A stretch of 64,000 nucleotides of DNA from Streptomyces sp. NBC_00341 (GTDB lineage Bacteria > Actinomycetota > Actinomycetes > Streptomycetales > Streptomycetaceae). Made by a program: the position numbers and the translations under genes. A model generated the notes under the pieces. The model saw only the letters and a program-made list of their open reading frames with translations, ran no database searches and was not told the origin of the DNA. How positions within the stretch are numbered: position 1 is the stretch's first letter; the number at the start of each line of letters is the position of its first letter. Of this stretch, positions 46,543 through 54,377 are shown in pieces. Location of the stretch: positions 1,426,001 to 1,490,000 of the forward strand of contig NZ_CP108002.1 in NCBI RefSeq assembly GCF_041435055.1, written 5' to 3'.

Positions 46543-46926
46543 TCAGGCGGCCTTCGGGGCGTTGACGTCGCTCGGGAGGGCCTTCTGGGCCACCTCGACG
46601 AGGGTCGCGAACGCGTTGGCGTCGTTCACCGCGAGCTCGGCCAGGATCTTGCGGTCCACCTCGATGTTGGCGGCCTTCAGACCCTGGATGAGGCGGTTGT
46701 ACGTCATGCCGTTCTGGCGGGCAGCGGCGTTGATGCGCTGGATCCACAGCTGACGGAAGTCGCCCTTGCGCTTCTTGCGGTCGTTGTAGTTGTAGACCAG
46801 GGAGTGGGTGACCTGCTCCTTGGCCTTGCGGTACAGGCGCGAGCGCTGACCGCGGTAACCGCTGGCGGCCTCGAGAATTGCCCGGCGCTTCTTGTGGGCG
46901 TTGACTGCCCGCTTGACGCGTGCCAC
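46543..46926 (-). CDS. rplT: 50S ribosomal protein L20
   Basis: 127 residues, complete: '[20 protein letters not shown]', '[48 protein letters not shown]'. L20 is an early assembly protein binding 23S rRNA. The start is GTG at 46926 with AGGAG 8 bases upstream. Last gene of the infC operon. In other bacteria L20 represses its own operon by binding mRNA that imitates 23S rRNA; a hairpin that could serve this purpose lies before rpmI. Confidence 0.97.
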   Translation of the reverse strand: MARVKRAVNAHKKRRAILEAASGYRGQRSRLYRKAKEQVTHSLVYNYNDRKKRKGDFRQLWIQRINAAARQNGMTYNRLIQGLKAANIEVDRKILAELAVNDANAFATLVEVAQKALPSDVNAPKAA

Positions 46927-47033
46927 TTGTTAACTCCTTGTAGCGGGGCCGTGGTCGTACTCACACGGCCCGGAAACGAATTGGTCCCGGTCGGATCGAG
47001 GGCGCGCCCCCGGATTCACCGGGGGCGACGGCC

Positions 47034-47228
47034 TCACTTGCCGAGAAGCTTCTTGATCTTCTTGGCGTCGGCCGGAGCCACGACGACCGTGCCGGTCAGC
47101 GAGCGGGTCTTCTTGGACGACTTGTGCTCGAGAAGGTGGCGCTTGCCGGCCCTCTCGCGGAGCACCTTGCCGGAGCCGGTGATCTTGAAGCGCTTGCTGG
47201 CACCGCTGTGCGTCTTGTTCTTCGGCAT
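47034..47228 (-). CDS. rpmI: 50S ribosomal protein L35
   Basis: 64 residues: '[20 protein letters not shown]' and '[19 protein letters not shown]' are the L35 signature. Basic, ends '[12 protein letters not shown]'. ATG at 47228 with GGAGAG upstream. Between infC and rplT, 107 bp before rplT. The large nested hairpin at 47254-47289 ends about 25 bases before the ATG. Confidence 0.97.
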   Translation of the reverse strand: MPKNKTHSGASKRFKITGSGKVLRERAGKRHLLEHKSSKKTRSLTGTVVVAPADAKKIKKLLGK

Positions 47229-47253
47229 CGCGCCGTTCTCTCCTCGTCAGTGG

Positions 47254-47289
47254 CGCCCCTCCCGGTGCGGGCACCGGGCTGCAGGGGCG
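47254..47289 (-). promoter_or_regulatory. Nested hairpin in the rpmI leader
   Basis: CGCCCCT (47254-47260) pairs with AGGGGCG (47283-47289), and inside it CCCGGTGC (47261-47268) pairs with GCACCGGG (47271-47278) with a GG between; a four-base CTGC bulge (47279-47282) separates the two stems. The hairpin lies between infC and rpmI. It could be an mRNA processing site, an internal terminator or a protein L20 target. Confidence 0.5.
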
Positions 47290-47348
47290 TCAGATCTTGA
47301 TGGGATTCCGGGGGGACCCGGGGGCGCCTGGATGGCGGCCCCCGAAGG

Positions 47349-48017
47349 TCACGCCTCGGAAGGTGTCTCGGCCGGAGCCTCTGAGGACGCCTCGGCCGGA
47401 GCCTCGGCAGCCTCGTCCGCGGACTCGGCGTCGTCGGGGCTGTACCCCTGGCGCTCCGCCTTGCGGGCGGCCTGGGCCTCGCGGGCCTCGGCCATGGCTT
47501 CGGTCTTCTTCTTGTGCGGGCCAAGAACCATGATCATGTTCCGGCCGTCCTGCTTCGGGTTGGACTCGATGAAGCCGAGTTCCTCCACGTCCGAAGCGAG
47601 ACGCTGGAGCAGTCGGAAGCCCAGCTCGGGGCGGGACTGCTCACGACCACGGAACATGATCGTGATCTTGACCTTGTCACCCTGCTTGAGGAACCGGACG
47701 ACGTGACCCTTCTTGGTGTCATAGTCGTGCGGGTCGATCTTCGGCCGGAGCTTCATCTCCTTGATGACCGTGTGCGCCTGGTTCTTGCGCGCCTCACGGG
47801 CCTTCATGGCCGACTCGTACTTGAACTTCCCGTAGTCCATGAGCTTGCACACGGGCGGACGGGCGGTAGCCGCCACCTCGACCAGGTCGAGGTCGTACTC
47901 CTGTGCAAGTTCCAGGGCCTTGGCAAGCGGGACAATCCCGACCTGCTCGCCGCTGGGACCGACAAGTCGCACCTCGGGTACGCGAATCCGGTCGTTGATG
48001 CGGGGCTCGGCGCTGAT
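47349..48017 (-). CDS. infC: Translation initiation factor IF-3
   Basis: 222 residues. The family sequence starts '[47 protein letters not shown]', and the C-terminal domain has '[48 protein letters not shown]'. An acidic Ala/Glu-rich tail of about 45 residues follows ('[21 protein letters not shown]'). The start codon is ATC (48017-48015), right after GAGGAGGATCC; there is no ATG/GTG/TTG at a usable distance. Rare starts in infC let IF-3 limit its own translation. It is preceded by a structured leader of about 390 bp. Confidence 0.93.
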   Translation of the reverse strand: MSAEPRINDRIRVPEVRLVGPSGEQVGIVPLAKALELAQEYDLDLVEVAATARPPVCKLMDYGKFKYESAMKAREARKNQAHTVIKEMKLRPKIDPHDYDTKKGHVVRFLKQGDKVKITIMFRGREQSRPELGFRLLQRLASDVEELGFIESNPKQDGRNMIMVLGPHKKKTEAMAEAREAQAARKAERQGYSPDDAESADEAAEAPAEASSEAPAETPSEA

Positions 48018-48407
48018 GGATCCTCCTCGGTAGCACCACGCGGCCGCCTGGCGGACAGCCACGTAACGTCTGTTTCGACAGACCAACCGTTGCGGAGGCA
48101 AGAAAAATGCCCCGGACGGGACACAGGCGGGGCTCCTGGAAAACCGGAGCACCGTCGCGGTCAACCGCGGGGCGCATCGGGCGGCTCCATCGTCCGTACG
48201 GAACGATGGGCGCCACCTGACCGGTGACCCGCCGTCCTGGGGACGGTCAGGTGGGAGATCGGAGCCTCCACTTGTGGGCCGGGCACATAGATGCCCAGCC
48301 GGTCGTTACACAAGGTTAGCAGCTCGCCCGGGGTAGTGCGAACCTCGCGCGACGGGCCCCCGAGGCCGGGGCGGAGGCCACCGGTCCGTGGGCCTATCGT
48401 ATGAGGC
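48018..48407 (-). ncRNA. Structured 5' leader of infC (candidate regulatory RNA)
   Basis: Between divergent infC and DUF1844. On the minus-strand RNA: a perfect 11-bp stem CCACCTGACCG/CGGTCAGGTGG (48244-48254 with 48213-48223) enclosing GTCC-CCA-GGAC; CCATCGT...ACGATGG-type hairpin (48186-48210); CGCGGTTGACCGCG (48148-48161 area); GCTCC...GGAGC; a terminator-like GCCCCG...CGGGGC then ATTTTTC (48133-48103); and GTCTGT-CGAA-ACAGAC (48083-48068), all before the GAGGAGG at 48022. The density of stems suggests attenuation or translational control of infC-rpmI-rplT. No promoter was fixed with certainty; TAACCT near 48315-48320 is a candidate -10. Confidence 0.55.
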
Positions 48408-48770
48408 ATGAGCGACGCGACCCCCACCACTGATTCCCCCGGCTTCGACGAGATGGCCCGCGACATCGCGGAGGTGCCGGCGGTCGAGGTCATCGTGACG
48501 GTCGCGGTCAACCTGATGAGCGCCGCCGCCGTGAAACTCGGACTGACCGAGGACGGCGACGAGCACAAGGACCTCGACGAGGCCCGCAAGCTGGTCCACG
48601 CGCTGGCCGGCCTGCTGGACGCGAGCACCACCGAGATCAGCTCCTTCCACGCGGCTCCGCTGCGCGACGGCCTGAAGTCGCTCCAGCTGGCGTTCCGCGA
48701 GGCCTCGCTCGTACCGGACGAGCCGGGCAAGGGCCCCGGCGAGAAGTACACCGGACCGGTCTTCGGCTGA
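48408..48770 (+). CDS. DUF1844 protein
   Basis: 120 residues. 'DMARDIAEVPAVEVIVTVAVNLMSAAAVKLGLTEDGDEHKDLDEARKLVHALAGLL' is typical of DUF1844, an all-alpha family of about 100 residues conserved in actinobacteria. Function unknown; its constant neighbour is infC, divergently placed. ATG at 48408. It ends before the bidirectional terminator at 48802-48837. Confidence 0.88.
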   Translation: MSDATPTTDSPGFDEMARDIAEVPAVEVIVTVAVNLMSAAAVKLGLTEDGDEHKDLDEARKLVHALAGLLDASTTEISSFHAAPLRDGLKSLQLAFREASLVPDEPGKGPGEKYTGPVFG

Positions 48771-48801
48771 GCCGGTACACCCCTTCCCCCTCTCTGACGA
48801 A

Positions 48802-48837
48802 CGTGAGCCCCCGCCCTTTTGTGGGCGGGGGCTCACG
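48802..48837. terminator. Bidirectional terminator between DUF1844 and aquaporin genes
   Basis: CGTGAGCCCCCGCCC (48802-48816) and GGGCGGGGGCTCACG (48823-48837) form a perfect 15-bp stem with a TTTTGT loop, between two convergent genes. Confidence 0.85.
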
Positions 48838-48854
48838 ACGTGCCGGGGCCGGGA

Positions 48855-49571
48855 TCAGGCCTCCGCGGTCTCCGCGGTCTGCTCGTCCCGTCCGGGGACG
48901 GGGTGGGTCACCCGGTGGGCGAGCGCCGCGATGACACCGCCGATCAGGGGCGCCACCAGGAACAGCCAGAGCTGGGAGAGCGCCGCACCTCCGGCGAAGA
49001 TCGCCGGGCCCAGGCTCCGCGCCGGGTTGACCGACGTGCCGGTGAGCGGGATGCCGACCAGGTGGATCACCGCGAGGGAGAGACCGATGGGCAGCCCGTC
49101 GAAACCGACGACGGCGAGCTTGTGGGTCACCGCGAGCACGACGAACACCAGCAGGAAGGTGAGTACCACCTCTGCCAGGAACGCGCCGCCCATGTTGATG
49201 TGCACGTCCGACCGGTCCCCGTAGCCGTTGCTGCCGAACTTGCCGCTCGTCTTCAGTCCGGGCACCTGCTTGGCCAGCAGGAACAGCAGAGCGGCACCGG
49301 CGATTCCGCCGAGGAACTGCGCGATCCAGTACGTCACCGCGGTGCGTACGTCGATCCGCCGGGCCGTCAGCATCCCCAGGGTGACCGCCGGATTGAGATG
49401 GCAGCCGGAGATCGGGCCGAGTGCGTAGGCCAGGGCCAGAAGTACGAAGCCGAAGGCCAGCGCGATACCGACGGTCCCGATGTACTGGACACCGAGGACC
49501 GCTGATCCGACGGCGAAGAAGACCAGCAGGAGGGTGCCCAGGAACTCCGATGCCGCCATTCGCGTCTGCAT
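48855..49571 (-). CDS. Aquaporin (AqpZ/MIP family)
   Basis: 238 residues, six membrane helices. Both NPA boxes are present: 'GCHLNPAVTLG' (NPA at residues 60-62) and 'GTSVNPARSLGP' (about 187-189). His-Leu before the first NPA and the short loop 'GTSVNPARS' suggest a water-type rather than glycerol-type filter, but the exact filter residues were not modelled. Tail acidic. Start ATG at 49571 ('MQTRMAASEFLGTLLLVFFA'). Confidence 0.93.
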   Translation of the reverse strand: MQTRMAASEFLGTLLLVFFAVGSAVLGVQYIGTVGIALAFGFVLLALAYALGPISGCHLNPAVTLGMLTARRIDVRTAVTYWIAQFLGGIAGAALLFLLAKQVPGLKTSGKFGSNGYGDRSDVHINMGGAFLAEVVLTFLLVFVVLAVTHKLAVVGFDGLPIGLSLAVIHLVGIPLTGTSVNPARSLGPAIFAGGAALSQLWLFLVAPLIGGVIAALAHRVTHPVPGRDEQTAETAEA

Positions 49572-49654
49572 ACAACCACCTCGCGAAGATCGTCCGCTTT
49601 CTTCGCAATTCTCCGACTCCGCACTCTATTGCGCGCGTTGAGCCGAGGGGGTGA

Positions 49655-50383
49655 TCAGCGAGTGAACAGGACGTCACCCGGTGCGTTCGCGTCGGCCGGG
49701 AGCAGCGCGAGGTCCAGACCCCGCACCAGCCGGGCCCGCAGCACCTCGCTGGCGGCCAGCGACCGCGCGACCCGGCCCGCGGCCTCCGCGGGATCGGCGT
49801 CCGCCGCCAGCACCAGGGCGAGAGTGCCGTCGGCGCGGCCCGGACCGAGGTGGGCGCGGAGCACCGCGGGTTCGGCGGCGACGGCGTCGCGTACCGCGGA
49901 GGTGACCGCGGGGTCGTCCAGCGGGTCGGCGCTGGTGCGGCCCTCCGCGAGGGCCAGCAGCGCGGAGCCGGTCACCTCGAAGGCCACCGGGCCCGCGAGG
50001 TCGAGCACCAGGGTGTCCGCCTTCTCGTGCACGGCCGCCTGGAGCGCCTGGTGGAGGGGGACGGCGACGGGGCGGGCCTGCGGGTCCCAGCGGGCCAGCG
50101 AGGCGGTGGAGGTGAAGGCGGGCAGGGCGCGGCGGTCACCGGCCTGGAGGGTGGGGACGGCCATATCGCTGGTCTTCTCCCGGCGGAGCCCCTTCTCGTC
50201 CTCCTCGACCTCGCCGAGGACGGCGACCACGGGGACCAGCAGCCGGGCCCCCCTGAGGGCTTCGAGCACCGGGCCGACGGCCTCGCGGTTCTCGGCCCAG
50301 GCGGACAGTGCCGAGGTCAGGGCGGGGTCGGCCGTGCCGTCGTCGTCGGAGTATCCGGGGTCCGGAATGTTCTTCTGCGCCAC
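49655..50383 (-). CDS. SseB-family protein
   Basis: 242 residues from GTG at 50383, starting MAQKNIPDPGYSDDDG. It contains an SseB N-terminal-like segment: 'ALRGARLLVPVVAVLG', 'DMAVPTLQAGDRRALPAFTSTASLARWDPQARPVAVPLHQALQAAVHE', with the conserved 'LPAFTS' and 'ADTLVLDLAGP'. SseB-like proteins in Streptomyces are of unknown function; the name comes from a serine-sensitivity phenotype in E. coli. The remainder is Ala-rich helical. Not membrane-bound. Upstream in-frame region to 50812 lies inside the mycosin gene. Confidence 0.82.
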   Translation of the reverse strand: MAQKNIPDPGYSDDDGTADPALTSALSAWAENREAVGPVLEALRGARLLVPVVAVLGEVEEDEKGLRREKTSDMAVPTLQAGDRRALPAFTSTASLARWDPQARPVAVPLHQALQAAVHEKADTLVLDLAGPVAFEVTGSALLALAEGRTSADPLDDPAVTSAVRDAVAAEPAVLRAHLGPGRADGTLALVLAADADPAEAAGRVARSLAASEVLRARLVRGLDLALLPADANAPGDVLFTR

Positions 50384-50462
50384 AGGGCGAGCGTAGTGCC
50401 TGGCCGCAGTCGTCCCGCCGACAGGTCGGACCCGGCCGCCGGCCGCCCGTGCGGTGCGCCGG

Positions 50463-51677
50463 TCAGCGGCGCGGGAACACCGGCCGGCCGTTGCGGCCGC
50501 GCCACAGGACCACGGCCAGTGCGAGCAGGAGTGCGCCGAGGCCGCCCGCGACCGGGGCCAGCCAGCCCGCGGGCCCGCGGTCCTCACGGGGCGGGGTGGG
50601 GCCGGATCCGAAGTACTTCTCGCGGTAGCCCGCCGCGGCGGAGTCCGGGCGCAGACCGGCCGGACGGAGCTTGCCGCCCGCCTTGATGGCCGCGGCCGGG
50701 TCGACCATGCCGTAGCCCCGGGAGTCGTCCCGGCCGCCCTCCGGGGAACTGCGCGCGGTGTCCGTGAGGAGCTTCTTGATCTGGGCGGGCGTGAGGCCGG
50801 GGTGGGCGGCACGGACCAGGGCGACCGCGCCGGAGACGAAGGCGGACGCGGCCGAGGTGCCCCACTCCACGTAGTACTGCCGGTCCGGTGCGGGGACGAC
50901 GATGTCGTCGCCGGGGGCGCTCACGGCGGCGTACCAGCGGCGGGTGGAGAACGAGGCGTGCGTGCCGTAGCGGTCGACGGCGGCGACCGCGATCACGCCG
51001 GGGTAGGCGGCGGGGTACGAGATGTGATCGCCCTTCTCGCCACTGTTGCCGGCCGACGCGACGACGACCGCGCCCTTCTTCAGCGCGTACTGGACGGCCG
51101 CGTCCTCGCCCGGCTCCGGGTGGGCGGACTCGCTGTCGTCGCCCAGCGAGAGGTTGATGACGTCGGCGCCGTGGTCTGCGGCCCAGCGGATGCCGTCCGC
51201 GAGGGCCGTGCCGCGGGACTTGCGGGCCTTGGCCCGGTCCGGGTCGCTCGCCTCCAGGATGACCCGGACGGGGAGGACCTTCGCCCGGGGCGCGATGCCG
51301 AGCACCCCGTCGTCGTCCGAGACCCCGTGGCCCCGGCCCGCGATGATCGCGGCCATCGCGGTGCCGTGCCGTGCCCAGGAGTGGTCACCCCGTCCGGCGC
51401 CGAAGCCGATCATGTCCTTGCCGGGGAGTACCTGGCCGGCGAGGTCGGGCAGGCTGTCGTCCACCCCGGTGTCGACGACGGCGACGGTGATGCCCTTGCC
51501 CCGGGTGGTCTGCCAGGCCTCGTCGGTGTGGAGCGCGTCCAGGCCCCACTGCTGGGCCCGGATGGTGTCCGCCCGCGCCGGTGACGCGGGCAGCAGCGCG
51601 AGCGCGGTCGCGGCGCAGACCGCGCCGAGGGCGCGGTGGCGGCGGGCACGGCGGATCGTTCCGGGCACTCGGGTCAC
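50463..51677 (-). CDS. S8 serine protease, type VII secretion mycosin-like
   Basis: 404 residues from GTG overlapping the upstream stop (GTGA). Signal peptide 'ALGAVCAATALALLPASPARA'; subtilase domain with catalytic Asp 'AVVDTGVDDSLPDLAG', His 'ARHGTAMAAIIAGRG' and Ser 'GTSAASAFVSGAVALVRAAHPGL'; C-terminal helix 'WLAPVAGGLGALLLALAVVLW' with a short basic tail, giving membrane anchoring with an outward protease. This is the layout of MycP. Esx/Ecc genes are absent from this window, so its substrate is not evident. Its partner is the Pro-rich protein just upstream. Confidence 0.92.
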   Translation of the reverse strand: MTRVPGTIRRARRHRALGAVCAATALALLPASPARADTIRAQQWGLDALHTDEAWQTTRGKGITVAVVDTGVDDSLPDLAGQVLPGKDMIGFGAGRGDHSWARHGTAMAAIIAGRGHGVSDDDGVLGIAPRAKVLPVRVILEASDPDRAKARKSRGTALADGIRWAADHGADVINLSLGDDSESAHPEPGEDAAVQYALKKGAVVVASAGNSGEKGDHISYPAAYPGVIAVAAVDRYGTHASFSTRRWYAAVSAPGDDIVVPAPDRQYYVEWGTSAASAFVSGAVALVRAAHPGLTPAQIKKLLTDTARSSPEGGRDDSRGYGMVDPAAAIKAGGKLRPAGLRPDSAAAGYREKYFGSGPTPPREDRGPAGWLAPVAGGLGALLLALAVVLWRGRNGRPVFPRR

Positions 51678-52978
51678 TCCGGCTTCTCCGTGCGGTCCGT
51701 GACGGTCCTGCGCAGACCGCGTTCGACCAGGTCCGCCAGCCCCTTGGCCTCGTGGCCGAGCCCGGCCTGGGCGGCGGGGGTCGTGGCGTTCGCGGCCATG
51801 GCCGCGGCGGCCGGCTGCGGTGTGGTGACCGCCCGCCCGTCGGCGAATCCGGAGACCGCGAACACCACGACGGGGACCTCGGTCAGGACGTGCACGCTCC
51901 AGCTGGCGCGCTGCTTGTCGCCGAATCCGGCGGCCGGGGTCCCCTTCACGGGATAGGCGCGGGGCATCAGGTCGGTACGCCCGTCCAGGTGCTGGTCGGT
52001 GAACCTGGTGCTGAGCGCGCGCATGGCATCGGTGTCGCCCTCGGTGAAGAGCAGCCCGACGGTGGTGACGCTGCTGGACGTCGCGTCCGTGTACGTGGCG
52101 CGCAGCAGCCGGGCGCAGCCGGCCGGGCGCACCGTCTTGAGCAGCAGCGGGTCCAGGGCCGCCGTGCAGCCGCTGTCCGGGGCGACGGCGAGTCTGGTCC
52201 AGACCCGGTCGGCGCCGCCGGGCCCCGCGCCGTCCCCCTTGAGGGTGCGCGGGAAGAGGGTGTCCACGGGCACGCTGTGCCAGGCGGCACGGCCCACGGT
52301 GTAGGCGCTGTGGGCCGCCGGATCCGCCGAGGAGTCGCTGATCAGCCAGCTGCCGGTGGCCGCGCCGCCGATCAGGCCGAGCCCGAGCACGACGCAGACG
52401 GCTGCGGCCGCGGTCCTGAAGGCGCTCCGGGTCCGCACGGGGCGGAGCCTGGTGGTGGTCTCGGCGGGCGTCTCGGCCGGGAAGACGTGCGGCGGGAAGA
52501 GGTGCGGCGGCCGGTGGGCGGGCGGAGCGGCGGGACCGTCGCCGTCGGGCCGCCGGGGCGGTGCGCCGAGATCCACGGCGCCCACCGGGCGGCGCCGGGT
52601 CGCCGCGGGCGGCGTCGCGGGGCGGGGCGGGAAGGCCGGAGCGGCAGGGGGCCCGGCGGGGCGCTGCGGGGCCGGTGGCACGGGCCGGAGCCGGGCGGTC
52701 GACTCCACGGCGGGCGGTGCGGCGGCGGGCGGCTTCGCTGGGGCAGGGGCTGCGGTTGTCTCGGGTGCAGGCGGTGCGGGTGCGGCGGCCGATGCGGACG
52801 CGGCAGATGGTGCAGGCACGGCGGCCGATGCAGGCGCGGCAGATGGTGCAGGCACGGCGGCCGATGCAGGCGCGGCAGATGGTGCGGGTGCGGCGGGTCC
52901 TGGAGGCGTGGGCACCCTGCCGTCCGGCGGGGTGGCCGGGCGTGGCGGGACGGGAGCGCGCTGCGCCTCGGTACTCAT
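51674..52978 (-). CDS. Pro/Ala-rich single-pass membrane protein
   Basis: 434 residues. The first 200 are low-complexity Pro/Ala, including 12-residue units 'APASAAVPAPSA' repeated (coded by the 36-bp repeat at 52801-52890). One helix 'AAAAVCVVLGLGLIGGAATGSWLI' (about residues 210-233) follows, then an extracellular domain with two or three Cys ('DSGCTAALDPLLLKTVRPAGCARLLRATYTD'). Its stop overlaps the mycosin GTG, so both are co-expressed. It may help localise or regulate the protease. No family name is certain. Confidence 0.7.
   Translation of the reverse strand: MSTEAQRAPVPPRPATPPDGRVPTPPGPAAPAPSAAPASAAVPAPSAAPASAAVPAPSAASASAAAPAPPAPETTAAPAPAKPPAAAPPAVESTARLRPVPPAPQRPAGPPAAPAFPPRPATPPAATRRRPVGAVDLGAPPRRPDGDGPAAPPAHRPPHLFPPHVFPAETPAETTTRLRPVRTRSAFRTAAAAVCVVLGLGLIGGAATGSWLISDSSADPAAHSAYTVGRAAWHSVPVDTLFPRTLKGDGAGPGGADRVWTRLAVAPDSGCTAALDPLLLKTVRPAGCARLLRATYTDATSSSVTTVGLLFTEGDTDAMRALSTRFTDQHLDGRTDLMPRAYPVKGTPAAGFGDKQRASWSVHVLTEVPVVVFAVSGFADGRAVTTPQPAAAAMAANATTPAAQAGLGHEAKGLADLVERGLRRTVTDRTEKPE
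52801..52890. repeat. 36-bp in-frame tandem repeat
   Basis: Unit 52801-52836 is repeated exactly at 52837-52872, and a third partial and diverged copy starts at 52873. Because 36 is a multiple of three the reading frame is kept; each unit codes 12 residues of the Pro/Ala linker. Copy number may vary between strains. Confidence 0.85.
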
Positions 52979-53161
52979 CAGCCCCCCTGGTCCGTTCCGT
53001 ACCGCACGCGGATCGCCGCCACAGGCAGGCTCGTTGCGCGCCGCGTGCCCGTCACTCTACGGGCTGCGGTGCCCTTGATGGGAGCGGGCCGCCGGGCGCC
53101 GGACCGATCTGCGCAGATCATCCCCCTACCCAGCGGTACAGGTGTCTGGCAAGCTGCGGCC

Positions 53162-54364
53162 ATGACTGCCCGCGCCGCTGACCGGACCCGCTACAACCGG
53201 GCCACCGCCCATCTCGATGCCCCGATCGCCGTCGTCGATCTGGAGGCCTTCGACGCCAACGCCGACGACCTGGTACGCCGTGCGGCCGGGAAGCCGGTCC
53301 GGGTGGCGAGCAAGTCGGTGCGCTGCCGCGCCCTGCTGGAAAGGGTGCTCGCGCGGCCCGGCTTCGCCGGGATCATGTCGTTCACGCTGGCCGAGTCGCT
53401 GTGGCTGGCCCGTGCCGGGTTCGAGGACGTGCTGCTGGCCTATCCGTCGGCCGACCGGCCGGCGTTCGCGGAGCTCGCCGCGGACCCGAAGCTGGCCGCC
53501 GCCGTGACGGTGATGGTGGACGACCACGCGCAGCTGGAGCTGATCGACGCGGCGCGTGCCGGGGGCAGCGAGGAGATCCGGGTCTGCCTGGAGCTGGACA
53601 CCTCGCTGCGGATGCTCGGCGGCCGGGTCAGGATCGGGGCGCTCCGCTCACCGCTGCGCTCTCCCGCCCAACTGGCCGAACTGGCACGGTCCGTGGCCCG
53701 CAGGCCCGGTTTCCGGCTGGTGGGGCTGATGGCGTACGAGGGCCATATCGCCGGGGTCGGTGACTCGGTCGCGGGGCGGCCGCTGCGGTCCCGGGCGATC
53801 CGGCTGATGCAGGCCTCCGCCCGCCGGGAACTGGCGGTCCGGCGGGCCGAGGTGGTGCGGGCGGTACGGGCCGTGGCGCCGGACCTGGAGTTCGTGAACG
53901 GCGGCGGCACCGGCAGTGTGCAGCACACCGCCGCGGAGCACGCGGTGACGGAGATCGCGGCCGGTTCCGGGCTGTACGTGCCGCGGCTGTTCGACAACTA
54001 CACGTCGTTCACGGCCCGTCCGGCGGCCCTGTTCGCCCAGCCGGTGGTGCGCAGGCCCGGGGTGGGCGTGGTGACGGTGCTCGGTGGCGGCTACCCGGCG
54101 TCCGGTGCGGCCGGTCCCGACCGGCTGCCGGTCCCGTACCTCCCGGAGGGGCTGCGCTACGACCCGCAGGAGGGTCCGGGCGAGGTGCAGACCCCGTTGC
54201 TCGGCGCCCCTGCCGACGATCTGCTGATCGGTGACAAGGTGTGGTTCCGGCACGCCAAGGCCGGTGAACTGTGCGAGCGGTTCGACGAGTTGCAGCTGAT
54301 CGAGGGGGACCGGATCACGGCGACCGTGCCGACGTACCGGGGCGAGGGCCGCACCTTCCTCTGA
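53162..54364 (+). CDS. D-threonine aldolase-like PLP enzyme (fold type III)
   Basis: 400 residues. The N-terminal alanine-racemase-like barrel holds the PLP-Lys in 'VRVASKSVRCRALLERVL' (about residue 50), with 'DLEFVNGGGTGSVQHTAAEHAVTEIAAGSGLYVP' and 'FDNYTSFTARPAALFAQPVV' further on. The C-terminal domain resembles D-threonine aldolase and D-serine dehydratase ('LPVPYLPEGLRYDPQEGPGEVQTPL', 'DLLIGDKVWFRHAKAGELCERF'), where a His and Cys or Asp bind a metal. It probably cleaves or deaminates D-amino acids; the precise reaction is not predictable. ATG at 53162; it is divergent from the Pro-rich membrane protein. Confidence 0.85.
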   Translation: MTARAADRTRYNRATAHLDAPIAVVDLEAFDANADDLVRRAAGKPVRVASKSVRCRALLERVLARPGFAGIMSFTLAESLWLARAGFEDVLLAYPSADRPAFAELAADPKLAAAVTVMVDDHAQLELIDAARAGGSEEIRVCLELDTSLRMLGGRVRIGALRSPLRSPAQLAELARSVARRPGFRLVGLMAYEGHIAGVGDSVAGRPLRSRAIRLMQASARRELAVRRAEVVRAVRAVAPDLEFVNGGGTGSVQHTAAEHAVTEIAAGSGLYVPRLFDNYTSFTARPAALFAQPVVRRPGVGVVTVLGGGYPASGAAGPDRLPVPYLPEGLRYDPQEGPGEVQTPLLGAPADDLLIGDKVWFRHAKAGELCERFDELQLIEGDRITATVPTYRGEGRTFL

Positions 54365-54377
54365 GTCCGGGGCGGCG

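Noticed and set aside
51581..53161. In-frame extension of the D-threonine-aldolase-like gene far upstream
   Set aside because: The extension is the antisense of the mycosin and Pro-rich genes and reads as Gly/Arg low complexity. The gene starts at 53162.
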